Shown in pieces: positions 11,472-22,953 of a stretch of DNA of 64,000 nt. The stretch covers positions 993,344 to 1,057,343 of the forward strand of contig KV748228.1 in the NCBI GenBank assembly GCA_001692895.1, given 5' to 3'. Numbering within the stretch: position 1 is the stretch's first letter; the number at the start of each line of letters is the position of its first letter. Under the pieces are notes generated by a model that did not search any database, was not told the origin of the DNA, and saw only the letters and a list, made by a program, of their open reading frames with translations. The position numbers and the translations under genes are program-made. The DNA is from Cenococcum geophilum 1.58 (taxonomy: Eukaryota; Ascomycota; Dothideomycetes; Gloniales; Gloniaceae).

Positions 11472-12893
11472 ATGGCTCCCACTCCCTCCACCCCTCCGCT
11501 GCCTCGGACTGAACCCTCGTACTTCCCTTATCCTTACAGCCTAGACCCACTTCCCCACGACCTTCGGATAGGCCTAAAGCCAGTCGGGGTCTTTGCTCTT
11601 CTCTCAGTTATATCAACCTTCGCCTTATTCTCATGGATCACCTACCGTCTGATCTCGTGGCAAAGCCACTACCGCACTTATGTTGGATATAATCAGTATG
11701 TAGTGTTAATCTACAACCTGATTTTGGCGGATATGATGCAGTCAATATCATTCCTATTCAGCTTCCATTGGATCAGCATAGACAAGATCATAGCACCGAC
11801 GGGGGCATGCTACGGGCAGGCGGGACTACTGCACATGGGCGACGTCTCGAGCGGATTCTTCGTTCTGGCAATTGCTATCCACACCTGGCTGTCGGTGGTC
11901 AAGGGATATAGACCGCCGTATAGGCTCTTCGTTTCCTCTGTCGTTGCAATCTGGGGTCTAGCACTGGTTTTGACGATAGTGGGACCTCTGATGCATGGAG
12001 ATCACCTTTTCACGCGAGCAGGAGCATGGGTGAGTCCTCAACCCCGAGGAAAAGCAAAGGCGAGCGATCGAACAGAACAGAGGTAATTAACAAACAACCA
12101 GTGCTGGATATCACAAAAATACGAAATGGAGCGGCTTTGGTTGCACTACATCTGGATCTTCATCGACGAATTCGGCACCATGATCATCTACGGCGTGATA
12201 TTCGTGCGGCTACGCGGACAACTCAAGAGCATCGTGCACATGAACAACCCGCGGAGCTCGAACGGGAGCGAGCTGACCAAAGCAACGCGCTACATGATCC
12301 TGTACCCGGCCATCTACATGATCCTGACGCTGCCGCTCGCCGCCGGCCGCATGGCCGCCATGACCGGCGTCACGCTGCCGGACACCTACTACTGCGTCGC
12401 GGGCTCGCTCATCACGTCTTGCGGCTGGCTCGACGCCCTGCTCTACACCCTCACCCGCCGCGTCCTCATCTCCACCGAGCTGATGAACAAGCCCAACTCC
12501 CGCAGCACCAACTCCCACGGCATCAACTCCCACAACCGCCCCACCGTCGCCGAGCCCGACCCCAACGTCTCCGGCTGGGAAATTCACAGCTTCGACAAGG
12601 CGACCGCGAACGGCGACACCGTGCGCACCGTGACCATCACAGGCGGGAACCGCGCCCGCGACAGCGGCGGCGGGTCTAACAGCAGCGGGTCCAGCGTGTC
12701 GCCGCGGGAGCCCAGCCTCGTCGGCAGCGGGGACTCGGTCCAAAAGCTGGTCGTCGGGTTTGGGGGTGTTACGGCGAAGACCAAGGTAGAGGTCCACATC
12801 GCGCCCGCTGAGGAGTCAGATGCTGACTCTGGGCAGGTACGCCTCCCTGCGCGGCCCCAGAGCCGGAGCGTGCGGTTCAAGCTGTGGCCGTAG
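11472..12893 (+). CDS. Git3-type 7TM GPCR-like receptor, paralog 1
   Basis: Fungal G-protein-coupled-receptor-like protein of the glucose/nutrient-sensing Git3 or cAMP-receptor-like kind, expected in the plasma membrane. Exons 11472-12029 and 12102-12893 (intron 72 nt, donor GTGAGT, phase 0), about 449 residues. Helices seen: FALLSVISTFALFSWITY, YVVLIYNLILADMMQS, SGFFVLAIAIHTWLSVV, VVAIWGLALVLTIVGPL, LHYIWIFIDEFGTMIIYG, YMILYPAIYMILTLPLAA, and AGSLITSCGWLDALLYTL. The intron falls right after RAGAW, before CWISQKYE, a junction also used by the paralog at 22954. The C-terminal tail is long, Ser/Gly-rich and GC-rich. Ligand unknown. Confidence 0.85.
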
Positions 12894-14705
12894 GGCAGCG
12901 GCTTTTGTTGTCGTTGCTTCGGTCTGCGTCTTCGGCATCGGGCATCGTCCTTGTTTTCGTCGTCTCCTCCTGCTCTGGCTATATGCAACTTCGGGCTTTT
13001 CTTTCGGCGGTCTTTGCTTGCTTGTTACGAATTGGGACTGGATGGGTGGGCGTTTGTTATACCGGGTTCAGGTTTCTTGACTGGCGGTGTCGCAAGGCGC
13101 TCGGTGTAGTCTCTCTCTTTATCTCCCTTCTTACTTCCGCTCTGGAAACGGTTGGAGGTGGCCATTTCATGGCCCATTTTTTTCTGGAAAGCATTGAAGC
13201 CGGTCTCGGGTCGATTTCATGCACCATTCTTCTTTTTGCGCTCTCTCTGGTAGTCTGTGGATATCACTCTCTTTTGTTCTGGCCGGGCGTCCTGCGCTTT
13301 GGTGCGCTATGGTATGCTGCTTCTACTACGGTCAGGGTAATGGAATTGGGGCTGGTCGGTTGTTGCGTGTTGGGGATGAATGAACGGTTGGTGGATGTGT
13401 TGGTAGCGGCATATATAGCTGCGTGTCTTCTGTCGCTATCGAGACTATGCGCTCATCCTAATTAGATGAGGCGGGGAAGCTGTGTAAGAGTGAGAGACGG
13501 AGAAAGAGAAGAATTGAAAACAACATTATTCTATCAACATTCCATCGTGCTAGCTGGCGCTCTACCTACTGTTTGTGACAGCACGGCCTTCGCTGCGTTG
13601 CTAACGTTGTACCGCAGCAGCGCACGCTCCAGGCGATGCTGCAGTGCCGTGGTGGTCTGGAGACTAGCGCTCGGATTCGCGTTCGCAAAACATTTCAAAA
13701 CGCGAGTGGTTCCGGTTTGCAGCTTCGTTGTACCAGCTTCTAGAAAAGATGTAGCGTTCGAGCATCTCACTCTTATTCGCATGGTGGCTGTGCCTCCGCC
13801 AGCGCTCGCCTCACGTCCTGGTTAGGAAGTCACGGACGGGTTTACGATCACGGCAGGCGCTCTCGAGGGCCTGGGCTGCGCTACAGTGACTCCAAGAAAG
13901 TCGGACTTGGCTTCTTAGGAATCCGCCTGTCAAGCACCACCCTCCGGAAGCGTGCGGAGCGACATCTCGCCAAAGGGGCCGGGGCCGATCGGGTGCGTAT
14001 ATAAAGAAAAAAAAGGCTGGGCCTGCGGGAATCGTTCGGATGAGCAAAACGCCGGCCAGTCTAGCAACGAGGCTTCCCCCGGACTCCCACGGGCCCTAAA
14101 TCGGGATGCCGTGACGCCCCTAAACACATGCAATCAGCATATCCCGCAGGCTGACACGGAGCGCGGTCCCTGGGATTGAGGCCGAACTTCCTGATTTAGC
14201 AGCTCATGGTAGTGGACCGTGCGAAAGAGCTGACGAGGAGAAGGGACGGGTTTATGACGGGTTTACGGCGTGTCTTTTTGTAGCATATGGAAAAAGTAGA
14301 TCGAGCATGGCCTCTCGCTGCCGTGCTTGATCGTTCTATTGGCGAAGGTAGTTAGTCGGTGACATGACTGTCGAGAGAAAAAGGAAAAGCTAAAGGAGAT
14401 GTTCCGACTACTACTGGTACATACAATATTCCGGAACGAGTCGTCCTTATTCTAGAATAAGCCGTGTACTGTTTTAATCGTCTTAATTCTGGATTAAATT
14501 GTTCCGGAATAAGGTAGTACTCTAAAAGTGATATAAGTAGGTTAATATAGTTGCGTTAAGCTTAAAATTACCTCTAGTATACTTTGCTACAGTTTAATAA
14601 TTACAAGGGCTTTTATAGAGGGCAGAGATAGATCTTATAGTAGAGTTCTTGACTCGTCTAGAATTACCCTGATTTAGCTTAGCTTAGGGGCTTCGCGTGG
14701 TTAAT
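12894..14705. other. 3' flank of GPCR 1 and intergenic
   Basis: Open frames at 12884-13465 and 13466-13825 overlap or abut the receptor 3' end, have no domain, and are more simply 3' UTR. From about 14400 the sequence turns AT-rich and RIP-like, with an inverted pair TATTCCGGAAC (about 14430) and GTTCCGGAATA (about 14503) on either side of an AT-rich centre, possibly a small relic element. Confidence 0.35.
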
Positions 14706-14839
14706 GATAGGGTCTATAGGGAGTCACGTGCACACGGCGCATGGCTTGAAGTCTCTGCATTGAGAACTTCAAGCAGCAACAACATTATCTAATTGAATTC
14801 GAATATGCTAGTTCTCGTTAATTGAAGCTGCTGTTGATT
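14706..14839 (+). repeat. split direct repeat A1
   Basis: 134-bp repeat starting GATAGGGTCTATAGGGAGTC, recurring at 18961-19094. Most differences between the copies are C/T or G/A transitions. It marks the left end of the DIRS-order fossil. Confidence 0.8.
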
Positions 14840-17800
14840 TATTTATCCTAATCTTGTTTAACCGTCGAATCTCCTCCCTCAAAACCTCGAATTCAGGCCG
14901 CTCCTCTCCGCCATCTAATACCTACTCATCCCGTCTACTCCGTATAACAGACTCTTCTAAAGATGCCCCCGCACATAACACACGCTCTTATTCTCGCGTT
15001 TTTAATAGCAAAGGCTTATAGACGCGTCGCTTCCCCGTGACTATAGCCCCTACGCCCTCTACGGTAGCCGTAACTGCAGCTAAAAAGCGCCTATAGGACA
15101 TTTATAAATAAGAGCTAAAAGACTATAAGCAGGAGCGCGCTTATAAGGCAGCTTTAAACTAGGCTACCCTTAAAGCACTCGCTGCTTCTATAGCCTAGGC
15201 GAAGTTAGCTACGGAAGAAATACACTAGGCTCGGCTCGCCGCTATTAAGAAGAACCCTACTATAATTAACGCGGTAGATATTAACTCTAGTAAGTCTTCT
15301 CTCCCTCTTACCGTAAAGAGCCTAGACCTGCTTCTTCCTAGGATCCTAGTCTCTAAAGTTACCGTAATTTAAAAGGGCGTTTTTATTTTAGAGAACCTCG
15401 TAAAGCTACGCAATGACCTATCTAGGATTAACTCTAATTGGATAGAGTTAACGGTAAACGGAAGAGTTATTGCCTCTAGTAATGGCTTTAGAAAGGACTT
15501 CTCCTTAGTAGGTATTTAGCTTAAGGGCTTTACTAACTATAGTATTATCGTTTAAACCCTCTAGGCTATATTAACCCCCTTAGCTATTATAATAGCAAAA
15601 TTCTACTAAGCTATTATAGGCTTCTCCGTACAGTTCGTCTGGAATAGCGTCCTTAATTTAGCTATAGTTATCTACTAGAGAGCTATAAGGCTAGGTTAAA
15701 CTAACCCTACTAACTAGGCTATCCCTATTAAACTATAAATAGCTAACTATAACTTCGCCACCCTATACCCAGCACTATTATCCTCCTATAGTAGTTTATT
15801 ATCTAAACGCCCTTAGGCAGATATATCCACCTTATCCCTATAGGGCTAGGTATATAGTAATTAGAATATAGGCTGGCTGTGCTTTAAATTACTATACTCC
15901 TATTAATATCTCTATAAAGCATATAGAGGGAATTACGTTAAGAAAGACTGTAAGGGGTCTCCGTAATAATTTATACCCCCTTTATACCCGAATTTAATGC
16001 TAAGATTTAAGGTATTCACCCTAGGGTATCTACTTAATACTTTGCCGTCGCTATTAAACGCATTAGCCTAGAGGGATAAGCTATGCCTATACCCTAGAGA
16101 TCTTAGCCCCTTAATTAAGGGCATCCTAACGTATAGCGCGCGGATTAGAGTTATAGCTTTATTACTAGCACGTATATATTTAAATTAACTCCTATCTAAT
16201 ACTAACCCTAGGGTAATTACTATAAAGATTACTACCGATCTACCCATTAGCCGTATCGCTATTCGTCCGCCTAAAGCAATCTGCTGCTCCCCCTTAGGTC
16301 TTATACCTAAGCTAGATAAAACCTTCCGCTATATCTATAATCTCTCTTTACCTAAGCCCTGCTAAGGTCTCTCTATTAACACTACTATCCTAAAGGCCTA
16401 CTTTACCCTTACTTATAGTACCGTAGACGATATTCTAGCGCTTATTCTCCTTACCAAGAGAGGCGCCGTTATCCTTAAACGCGATCTTAAAGACACTTTT
16501 TAGAATATCTTAGTTGCTATTACTAACTAACGCCTACTAGGTTTTAAGTGGGAGAAGATAATATACGCTAAATACTGCCTTCCCTTTAGTCTAGCCACTA
16601 CATCTTTTCTCTTTAACCTTTTTATAGAAGCCCTATATTAGGTCTTTATACGCCGCCTTTATATAATTATTACCTTCTTTATACTAGTTTATTATTTAGA
16701 TAACTTTATATTTATCTTACGCCTAGGCACTAGCTACGCGCTAGTAGTTCGTATATATAACTTTATAATTATACTACTTAGTTTCCCTCCTAACGCCGCT
16801 AAAGACTCCTATAGCATAGTGTTAGATATATTAGGCTATTAAATTAACACTAATACCTTCTCCCTATCCCTTAGCCCTATTAAGTAGATAATACTATAAG
16901 ATCTACTTACCTCCTTTGTCCTTAAGCCCTAAGTCTCTTTTAAATAGTACTAGTAACTTAAAGGTAGCCTCGCCTAGGCTATAAAAGTTATCTAGTTAGG
17001 GCGATTTTACTTAAGATTACTATGGGACCTTATTACAGCTTTCTCTCTTATAAATTGCCGCACTTTACCTATCCTACTGGCGGTAATCTCTAACCTAGCT
17101 TAGTAGAGTAAAGCCTTAGCGCTCTGAAATAGGGTCCGTTTCTTTTAGGAGAACGTTATTTACCCCTAGATCTATCTTTTTATAAATACCTTATCTAAAT
17201 ATAGTTATACTAGCTTCTTTTATAGCTACCTAGGCTACTCCTCTACTAAGACCTATTCTACTCCTTATAGTTAATAGCGCCCTTATACCTTTGCGCTGCT
17301 ATAAGATAACCTCTTTATGGTATCGCCTGCCCCTAAGCACCTCTATACCCATATTAATATACTTAAAGTACTTATTATTACTAACGCATTTATAAAATAG
17401 AGCCCTACCTGGCAATATTTATCTATTTACGTCTATACGGACAATATAGTTGCCCTTATAGGCCTGCAAAATATAGTGCTTAAAAGCCCTACCAATTTGC
17501 TTCTCTAATAAATCCTGGTCTAGGCTGCTATATTTAATATCTAGTTATAATCTTCCTAGATCTTATCTAAAGACAATATACTAGCTAATGTACTTTTCTG
17601 CTTTAACTAGGCTATAGCTAAAAATCTCTATCCTTAGATTAATCTCTTGGCGCTAATAACTAATCTTTAGGCTCGCTAATTGACCTCCTAGGCCCGCCAC
17701 CTGCTTTTATTACCTAATTAGGCTAATCTTACTTGGTTTTAAGCCTTTTATAGCACGGTATTAAGCCTAATACCCGTAAGACGTACGCCTTAGGTATAAA

Positions 17801-18813
17801 GTTATGGGAATTCTTCTACGCTATAAGGGCGGTGGCGCTATACTTAGCCCAGTTGCCTAACCTTATAGAATGGGTAGCATAGAGAATGTATAGCAATAGT
17901 TCTTCGTATATAGGTAGGGTAGCTCTAAAGACTATACGCTTATACCTCGCCGTAATCCGCTCTATATATGTTAACTATGTTCTCCTAGTTATAATATTTA
18001 AGAATGCGTTACTTTATCGCATACTAAATAGGGCAACCTCTCTTAATCCTAGCCTAAAAGAAGCTATTCCAAAGTTATTAATCTTACGCAGCATCTTTGC
18101 TAAGATCGCAACTAGCAGCAACTTAATCCCAGGGGTAAATACCAACGCCGCCTTCTGCCTCGCCTTTGTAGGGTGCCTCTATATGGGCGAGATCTCCTAT
18201 ACTAATAAGCAACGGTCTAAACTGTTATTTGCCGCGACCAAGGCTACTTACTTAGACGTATAGTTTAGCCCCTTTAGAGATCACCTAACTTTTTGTCTTA
18301 AATAAAGTAAGACCGATAAAGATAAGCAGGGCGTTTAAATCATAGTAGCCGCTACCTTTGACGCGGCTTACCCCGTAGCAGCTCTATAGAGGCTTTTTCT
18401 CCTAGACCCCCAGGCTCCCTCCGCGCCGCTATTTACCGCATTTAGTGGCGCAGCGTTCTCCGCCTTATATGCGCGGAGGATGCTTAAATTAAGGCTAAAC
18501 CTCTACGGCATCCTAGCCGCATAGTATACAGGTTATAGCTTCTATAGAGGCGCGGCCTAATACGCCCTAAACTACGGCTTCTCTAATAAGGAGATCTAAC
18601 GCCTAGGCCGCTGGACGTTAGATGCCTTCCGCCTTTATTACTTAACCTTATAGGCCGATACCTTCCGCCTCTTATAAAGGTTTTAACTAGGCGCCCTATT
18701 AGCGTTCTTTTTATCTTAGCCCTATATATAAGGCTAACACCTAAAACGCATCTCTCTACATATATTTTTCTCTTAATTTGGCTACGGTTATGCTTTGCTC
18801 TCCCTAGATTATA

Positions 18814-18960
18814 GGCTTATAAGTTAGGGCTATTTTCCTGCCTTTTATAGTAAAAACTGCTTATAAAAAGCCGGAAAATAAGCCCGCCACTTGCAGGCCC
18901 CTGAGCCGCAGCCACTAATTAAAAAATTAACCAAAAATGCACGTGTTTGAAGAGATAGAT
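18814..18960 (+). repeat. split direct repeat B1
   Basis: 147-bp repeat abutting A2 directly, recurring as B2 at 19412-19558. B1 carries more T/A at C/G positions than B2, consistent with stronger RIP on the inner copy. Confidence 0.8.
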
Positions 18961-19094
18961 GATAGGGTCTATAGGGAGTCACGTGCACACGGCGCACGGC
19001 TTAAAGTCTCTGCATTAAGAACTTTAAGCAGTAATAACATCATCTAATTGAATTCGAATATGCTAGTTCTCATTAATTAAAGCTGTTGTTAATT
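18961..19094 (+). repeat. split direct repeat A2
   Basis: Second copy of A1, joined without gap to B1. The B1-A2 junction is the diagnostic feature of the split-repeat layout. Confidence 0.8.
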
Positions 19095-19411
19095 CACCCG
19101 CCTACCTAAAGCGTTTGCTTTTTTACCTTATATATATATAGGGCGCGCCACCTACCATATCCTACTATATTCTACCACCGTCGTCATAATTAGGCTTACG
19201 TAAAATTACGTGGAAACTAGCCAATTAGGATTTTCCATCCCCGGGATGGAAAATCGCTATTGGCTTGCTTACTACTAGCGTCTTAGCGGCCCCCTCTTCT
19301 TCTCTTTAGCGTAGTATCCTTATATAATTCAGAGGCATTTGTACGAGCCCGTTATATATATAGCTCAGGCCCTACTTCTTATAAGTGCGCACCTTCGCTA
19401 GTTGGACCATG

Positions 19412-19558
19412 GGCTTGCAAGTTAGGGCTATTTTCCTGCCTTTTACAGTAAAAACTGCTTATAAAAAGCCGGAAAACAAGCCCGCCACTTGCAGGCCCCT
19501 GAGCCGCAGCCACCAATCAAAAAATTGACCAAAAATGCACGTGTTTGAAGAGATAGAT
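19412..19558 (+). repeat. split direct repeat B2
   Basis: Second copy of B1 and the right end of the fossil. The MITE copy at 19582 starts only 23 bp further on. Confidence 0.8.
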
Positions 19559-19581
19559 TGGAATCTAGCCACGATTAATTA

Positions 19582-19902
19582 TATCCCTTAATCCGTCGGG
19601 GTCCGTAGAGCATGTGGTCTGTGCGCAAATACCGGGAACAAGACTACGCGTGCTCTCTATAGAATTCAACCATTGACTCAATTTGGCTATAGTATCTGCA
19701 AGATACCGTTCTGCAGGAACGATGCTCGCCAGCGGCCTTATATTGAGCGACTTAATTCCAAAGGATAAGCTTGCATAGAGATTTTGTATAAGAATTAAGC
19801 AATATCAAAGGCTTCAAATATCTGAGCACGGCTATCAAATCTAGTTAATCTAATTGGCGCTTATCGATAAGCTATGGACCCAAATCGACAGGTTAAGGGA
19901 TA
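19582..19902 (+). mobile_element. MITE, TA-flanked, copy B
   Basis: 321-bp copy of the same family as 10809-11116. Left end TATCCCTTAATCCGTC, right end GACAGGTTAAGGGATA, TA at both outer edges. Internal sequence is related to copy A near the right end but more AT-shifted, as if touched by RIP from the neighbouring fossil. Confidence 0.75.
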
Positions 19903-19975
19903 ACTAAGTTCTAATTTTAACGTAGGTAGAGATCTTAATTATTATAGAGCCTTCTTATACTTTATTCTAGTGTCT

Positions 19976-20573
19976 TTATATAAGATCTTTTCTGGAATGA
20001 GGCAAGTGGTCCGGAATCAAGCCGATCAAAGCGATACACGACTCAGAAATGTTCCGCAATAAAGTTATCGTGTGGACGGCTTTGTGCACGACGGCTTTAC
20101 CTTCCCCTTTTAGCGAGAACGGCGAGATATCTAAATTCGGTACGTGCATCCAATTTCGCTTGATTACCACCAACTGTATATAGTAATTGTAGCGAAGCCA
20201 TATGCTTGGCTTGCTTCTGACGGACTTGAAGCTATTCGCGGTCGGCCTTCCCCCGCTGCGGCTTCTAGATCGTTCATCGTCCTCCATTTCCTCAAGCTCC
20301 TCTAGTGTAAAACTCGGCTGAACGGCATTGTATCCGCTTCTTGGCGACCATCGTAATAAATTCGGGCGATAGTTTGATGGCAGCAGAGGCGGCGTAGGCA
20401 ATAAGGAGGGACGAAGGAAGCCTCGTCGAGGGAGGATAGAACAACACGGTTTTGAGTAAGTTGGGCAAGTCCCAATTCGATCTCCCTAGCAACTAGGGCG
20501 GCCCTTGCGTGCAGCGATAGGCGTTCGCTAATATTGCCATGTAGGACTAGTAGAAACGAGAGTGAAGTTGTAC
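19976..20573 (-). pseudogene. possible truncated minus-strand gene fragment (unidentified)
   Basis: Two overlapping minus-strand frames with protein-like composition: one has a Ser/Arg-rich acidic stretch (FTLEELEEMEDDERSRSR), the other a leucine-rich segment (LSFLLVLHGNISERLSLHA). They do not join in one frame. The fragment is cut off by the inverted-repeat element at 20574. I do not recognise a family; this could be a decayed gene end or chance open sequence. Confidence 0.3.
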
Positions 20574-20720
20574 TACACCATCTCATCAATTCCGGTGGTT
20601 AGCGCAGCCACGTCTGCACGGCCTTTTTGTAGGGGAAGTTTTGGTATTTTTGCTGTTTAAGGGAAAGTAAGGCCGTGCAGACGTGGCTGCGCTAACCACC
20701 GGAATTGACGAGATGGTGTA
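20574..20720. mobile_element. foldback element with 52-bp inverted arms
   Basis: 147-bp unit with arms 20574-20625 and 20669-20720 that are reverse complements at 51 of 52 positions, around a 43-nt centre. It begins and ends with TA (TACACCATC...GATGGTGTA), compatible with a TA target duplication. The arms are CpG- and CpA-rich, so this unit has not been hit by RIP, unlike neighbouring DNA, either because it is young or because it is too short. Confidence 0.8.
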
Positions 20721-22953
20721 ATATTAGTCGGAACAGGAGATGCGATCTGTGCGTGCCGCCCAGCGAAGGCGAAAGAGCACACGGATATCGCATGGTCTCC
20801 CACCCTGGTAGAGTTGTTCAGTTGCAACCCCATTGGAGGGAGAACCGGAACACGAGTTGACGGGTTTTACTAATGCGTCCAACAATGCAGACGCTTTTTA
20901 TCAGACGTGGAACGAAAGTGAAGGCAAAGAATATGGGCGTTGTCGATCACAAAAGTCCGGCCTTGCAAGCTTGATATGGTCGTGACTCGTAGTATGTTTG
21001 GAGATAGCGGTTGAACCGGGGCTCTTGGGGAAATCAGGATGGTCAGAAGAAAGCATGCGGGGACAAGTAATCTCATGGGGGACATTTTGGGAGAAGATGG
21101 GAAAGACAGAATCCCACTCATTGTGTATGAGGGTTATCAGGTTTTGAGTTTGAGAAAGTAACTACCTGCATGACGTTTTGCACTGCGTTGCACTGGCTCT
21201 GGCACCTGTTCTGGCACTATTTATTTGCGTGGAAAAGCCTCAACGGGAACTCCCTCTGTCACTTGTCACTTTTTGAAATGCACCCACCGTCGCACCGCTT
21301 AAGCGATTGCGAATACGCGTCCAACGGTCGCGACCAAACAAAAGTATTTGCACGAGCCAAGCGCATTGACCCGTTGCCGTCTGGAGATTAGAGATGGATT
21401 CTTACGCCCATGAACAAAAGTATTTGCACGAGCCAAGCGCATTGACCCGTTGCCGTCTGGAGATTAGAGATGGATTCTTACGCCCATGAACAAAAGTATT
21501 TGCACGAGCCAAGCGCATTGACCCGTTGCCGTCTGGAGATTAGAGATGGATTCTTACGCCCATGCCGACGCGCTAGCGTCTATGGGGTTCTCTTTCAAAG
21601 TAGTGCGGTGATGGCGAGTTGGAAGAGGGAAAAATCAAAGTCCGGCCGTCTCAGATGCTGCAGGCCTTCCCTGCCGATCAGCCAGACAGCCGGTTACGGC
21701 GTCGCCAAAGGGTCATTTTGACGTTCGAGACTTCCAACCACCGGGACAGCCGAAGACACGGGGCAATCAAGTCAAGTCCCAAGTTACTTACTCGTGCTGG
21801 CGGGCATTTCCACTCAAGCATTTGTGGCGTGAGCTTGTAACATTCCGCTCATGGTGGGTTTCAAGTCATGGGCGAAGCGCTGTGAACTTCAGGTATCCCG
21901 ACTTTGTCCGTCTTTCGGTGGACATGAGGCTGAGCTGAAATAGCTTGCAGTCGTACCACGTGCTGGCTTCCCCGGCTTAGAGCCACATGGGTTGGCAAAA
22001 GGAGAACCTGGGAGAACCGGCGATTTCCCGGACTTCATCCCTAATTTAGTGCAATCAGGCAGGAACCACTAACTCCTTTCATCATGACATGCATCAAAGG
22101 ATGGGTCTAGGCTCACGCCTCTCTTCATTTGTCTTATTCTCCGTAGCGAGCGCTGTGTACTACTATAATGGCTGACCCTTGGCTCCTCTAATTACCCAGG
22201 GCGTCATTATAGTGGAACGGGTCGTCCAGAATCCCACTTTCGAAACGCTGCCTTCCTCTGCTGAAATGCTGTCACAGATTTTTTTTTGCTAGGCCGCTAC
22301 ATGGCCTGTGGCGAGTAACGTACTGTTCGTGGCATCAGAGTGCATTATCTGAATTATCTGGATTACCAGCATGACTTCAAACACCTCAAGCGGCCAAGTT
22401 CACAGCTCAGCGCAAATGCTTCACAGCGAGGCCAGCGCATTGCTTTCCAGCAGCCTTCTAGCCCTGCTTTTAGCTCTTCCCATAAAGCGGGTCCCAACTA
22501 GTTTACGCTCCCGTTCGGACAAGGCTCCCATCTGTCATCCATCCATCATCCATCCGTAATCCCAAGCATACTACTTGTAGGGCTCACCCTCGGACTCCGC
22601 AACATGAACATCTCGGTCACCCCTCTCCTGCGTGTTGCCGCATGCAAGTGCCCAAGTCCTCAATCTGAGGCGACCACAAACACCTCCAGAGGCCTGGTCA
22701 ATCATTCAACCCATCAACCCATCTGACCCTACAAGATTGTCACCATCCGGTGCCGAAATCTCATCTCGAGCAGCCTCCTGCTGCCGCCAAAGCTTGGTCG
22801 GATCATTCTGTTCCCATTCATTCCTCCTACTTTCGTCTAATCTTATTTACTTCGCTATGAGCCTGCCGTTCTTATTATATCCAAGCCTCGTTTGACCCAT
22901 TCCTTTCGAACTACAGGCCAGCCAGCCTGCTTACGGCCTTCCACCGCTCAGCC
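20721..22953. other. intergenic with tandem repeat; upstream of GPCR 2
   Basis: No gene supported apart from the tandem repeat at 21338-21565. Sequence is GC-balanced, not RIP-like. Short open frames show no domain. The last several hundred bases are pyrimidine-rich and likely hold the promoter and leader of the receptor gene at 22954. Confidence 0.35.
21338..21565. repeat. tandem repeat, 3 x 76 bp
   Basis: Three consecutive copies of a 76-bp unit beginning ACAAAAGTATTTGCACGAGC, starting at 21338, 21414 and 21490. The copies appear identical. 76 is not a multiple of three, so a coding role is unlikely. Identity suggests recent expansion. Confidence 0.9.

Larger units (their letters stand above)
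14706..19558 (+). mobile_element. tyrosine-recombinase retroelement fossil (DIRS order, split direct repeats)
   Basis: A roughly 4.85-kb fossil element. Its ends carry split direct repeats in the order A1 (14706-14839), body, B1 (18814-18960), A2 (18961-19094), B2 (19412-19558), the layout known from PAT/Ngaro-like members of the DIRS order. Within the body, degraded similarity to a reverse transcriptase is visible on the plus strand around 16.4-16.9 kb, and to a tyrosine recombinase around 17.8-18.3 kb. It is heavily broken: CpA and TpG are almost absent while CpG remains, as expected from RIP, and many breaks are present. A 317-bp unique stretch lies between A2 and B2. Age cannot be read from divergence because RIP distorts it. 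Confidence 0.7.

Noticed and set aside
12884-13825. Long plus-strand open frames after GPCR 1
   Set aside because: They overlap the receptor's stop region, show no domain, and fit a 3' UTR with biased composition better than genes.
15000-18800. Possible centromere-like AT-rich DNA
   Set aside because: The AT-richness is explained by RIP of a recognisable retroelement and is too short for a regional centromere.
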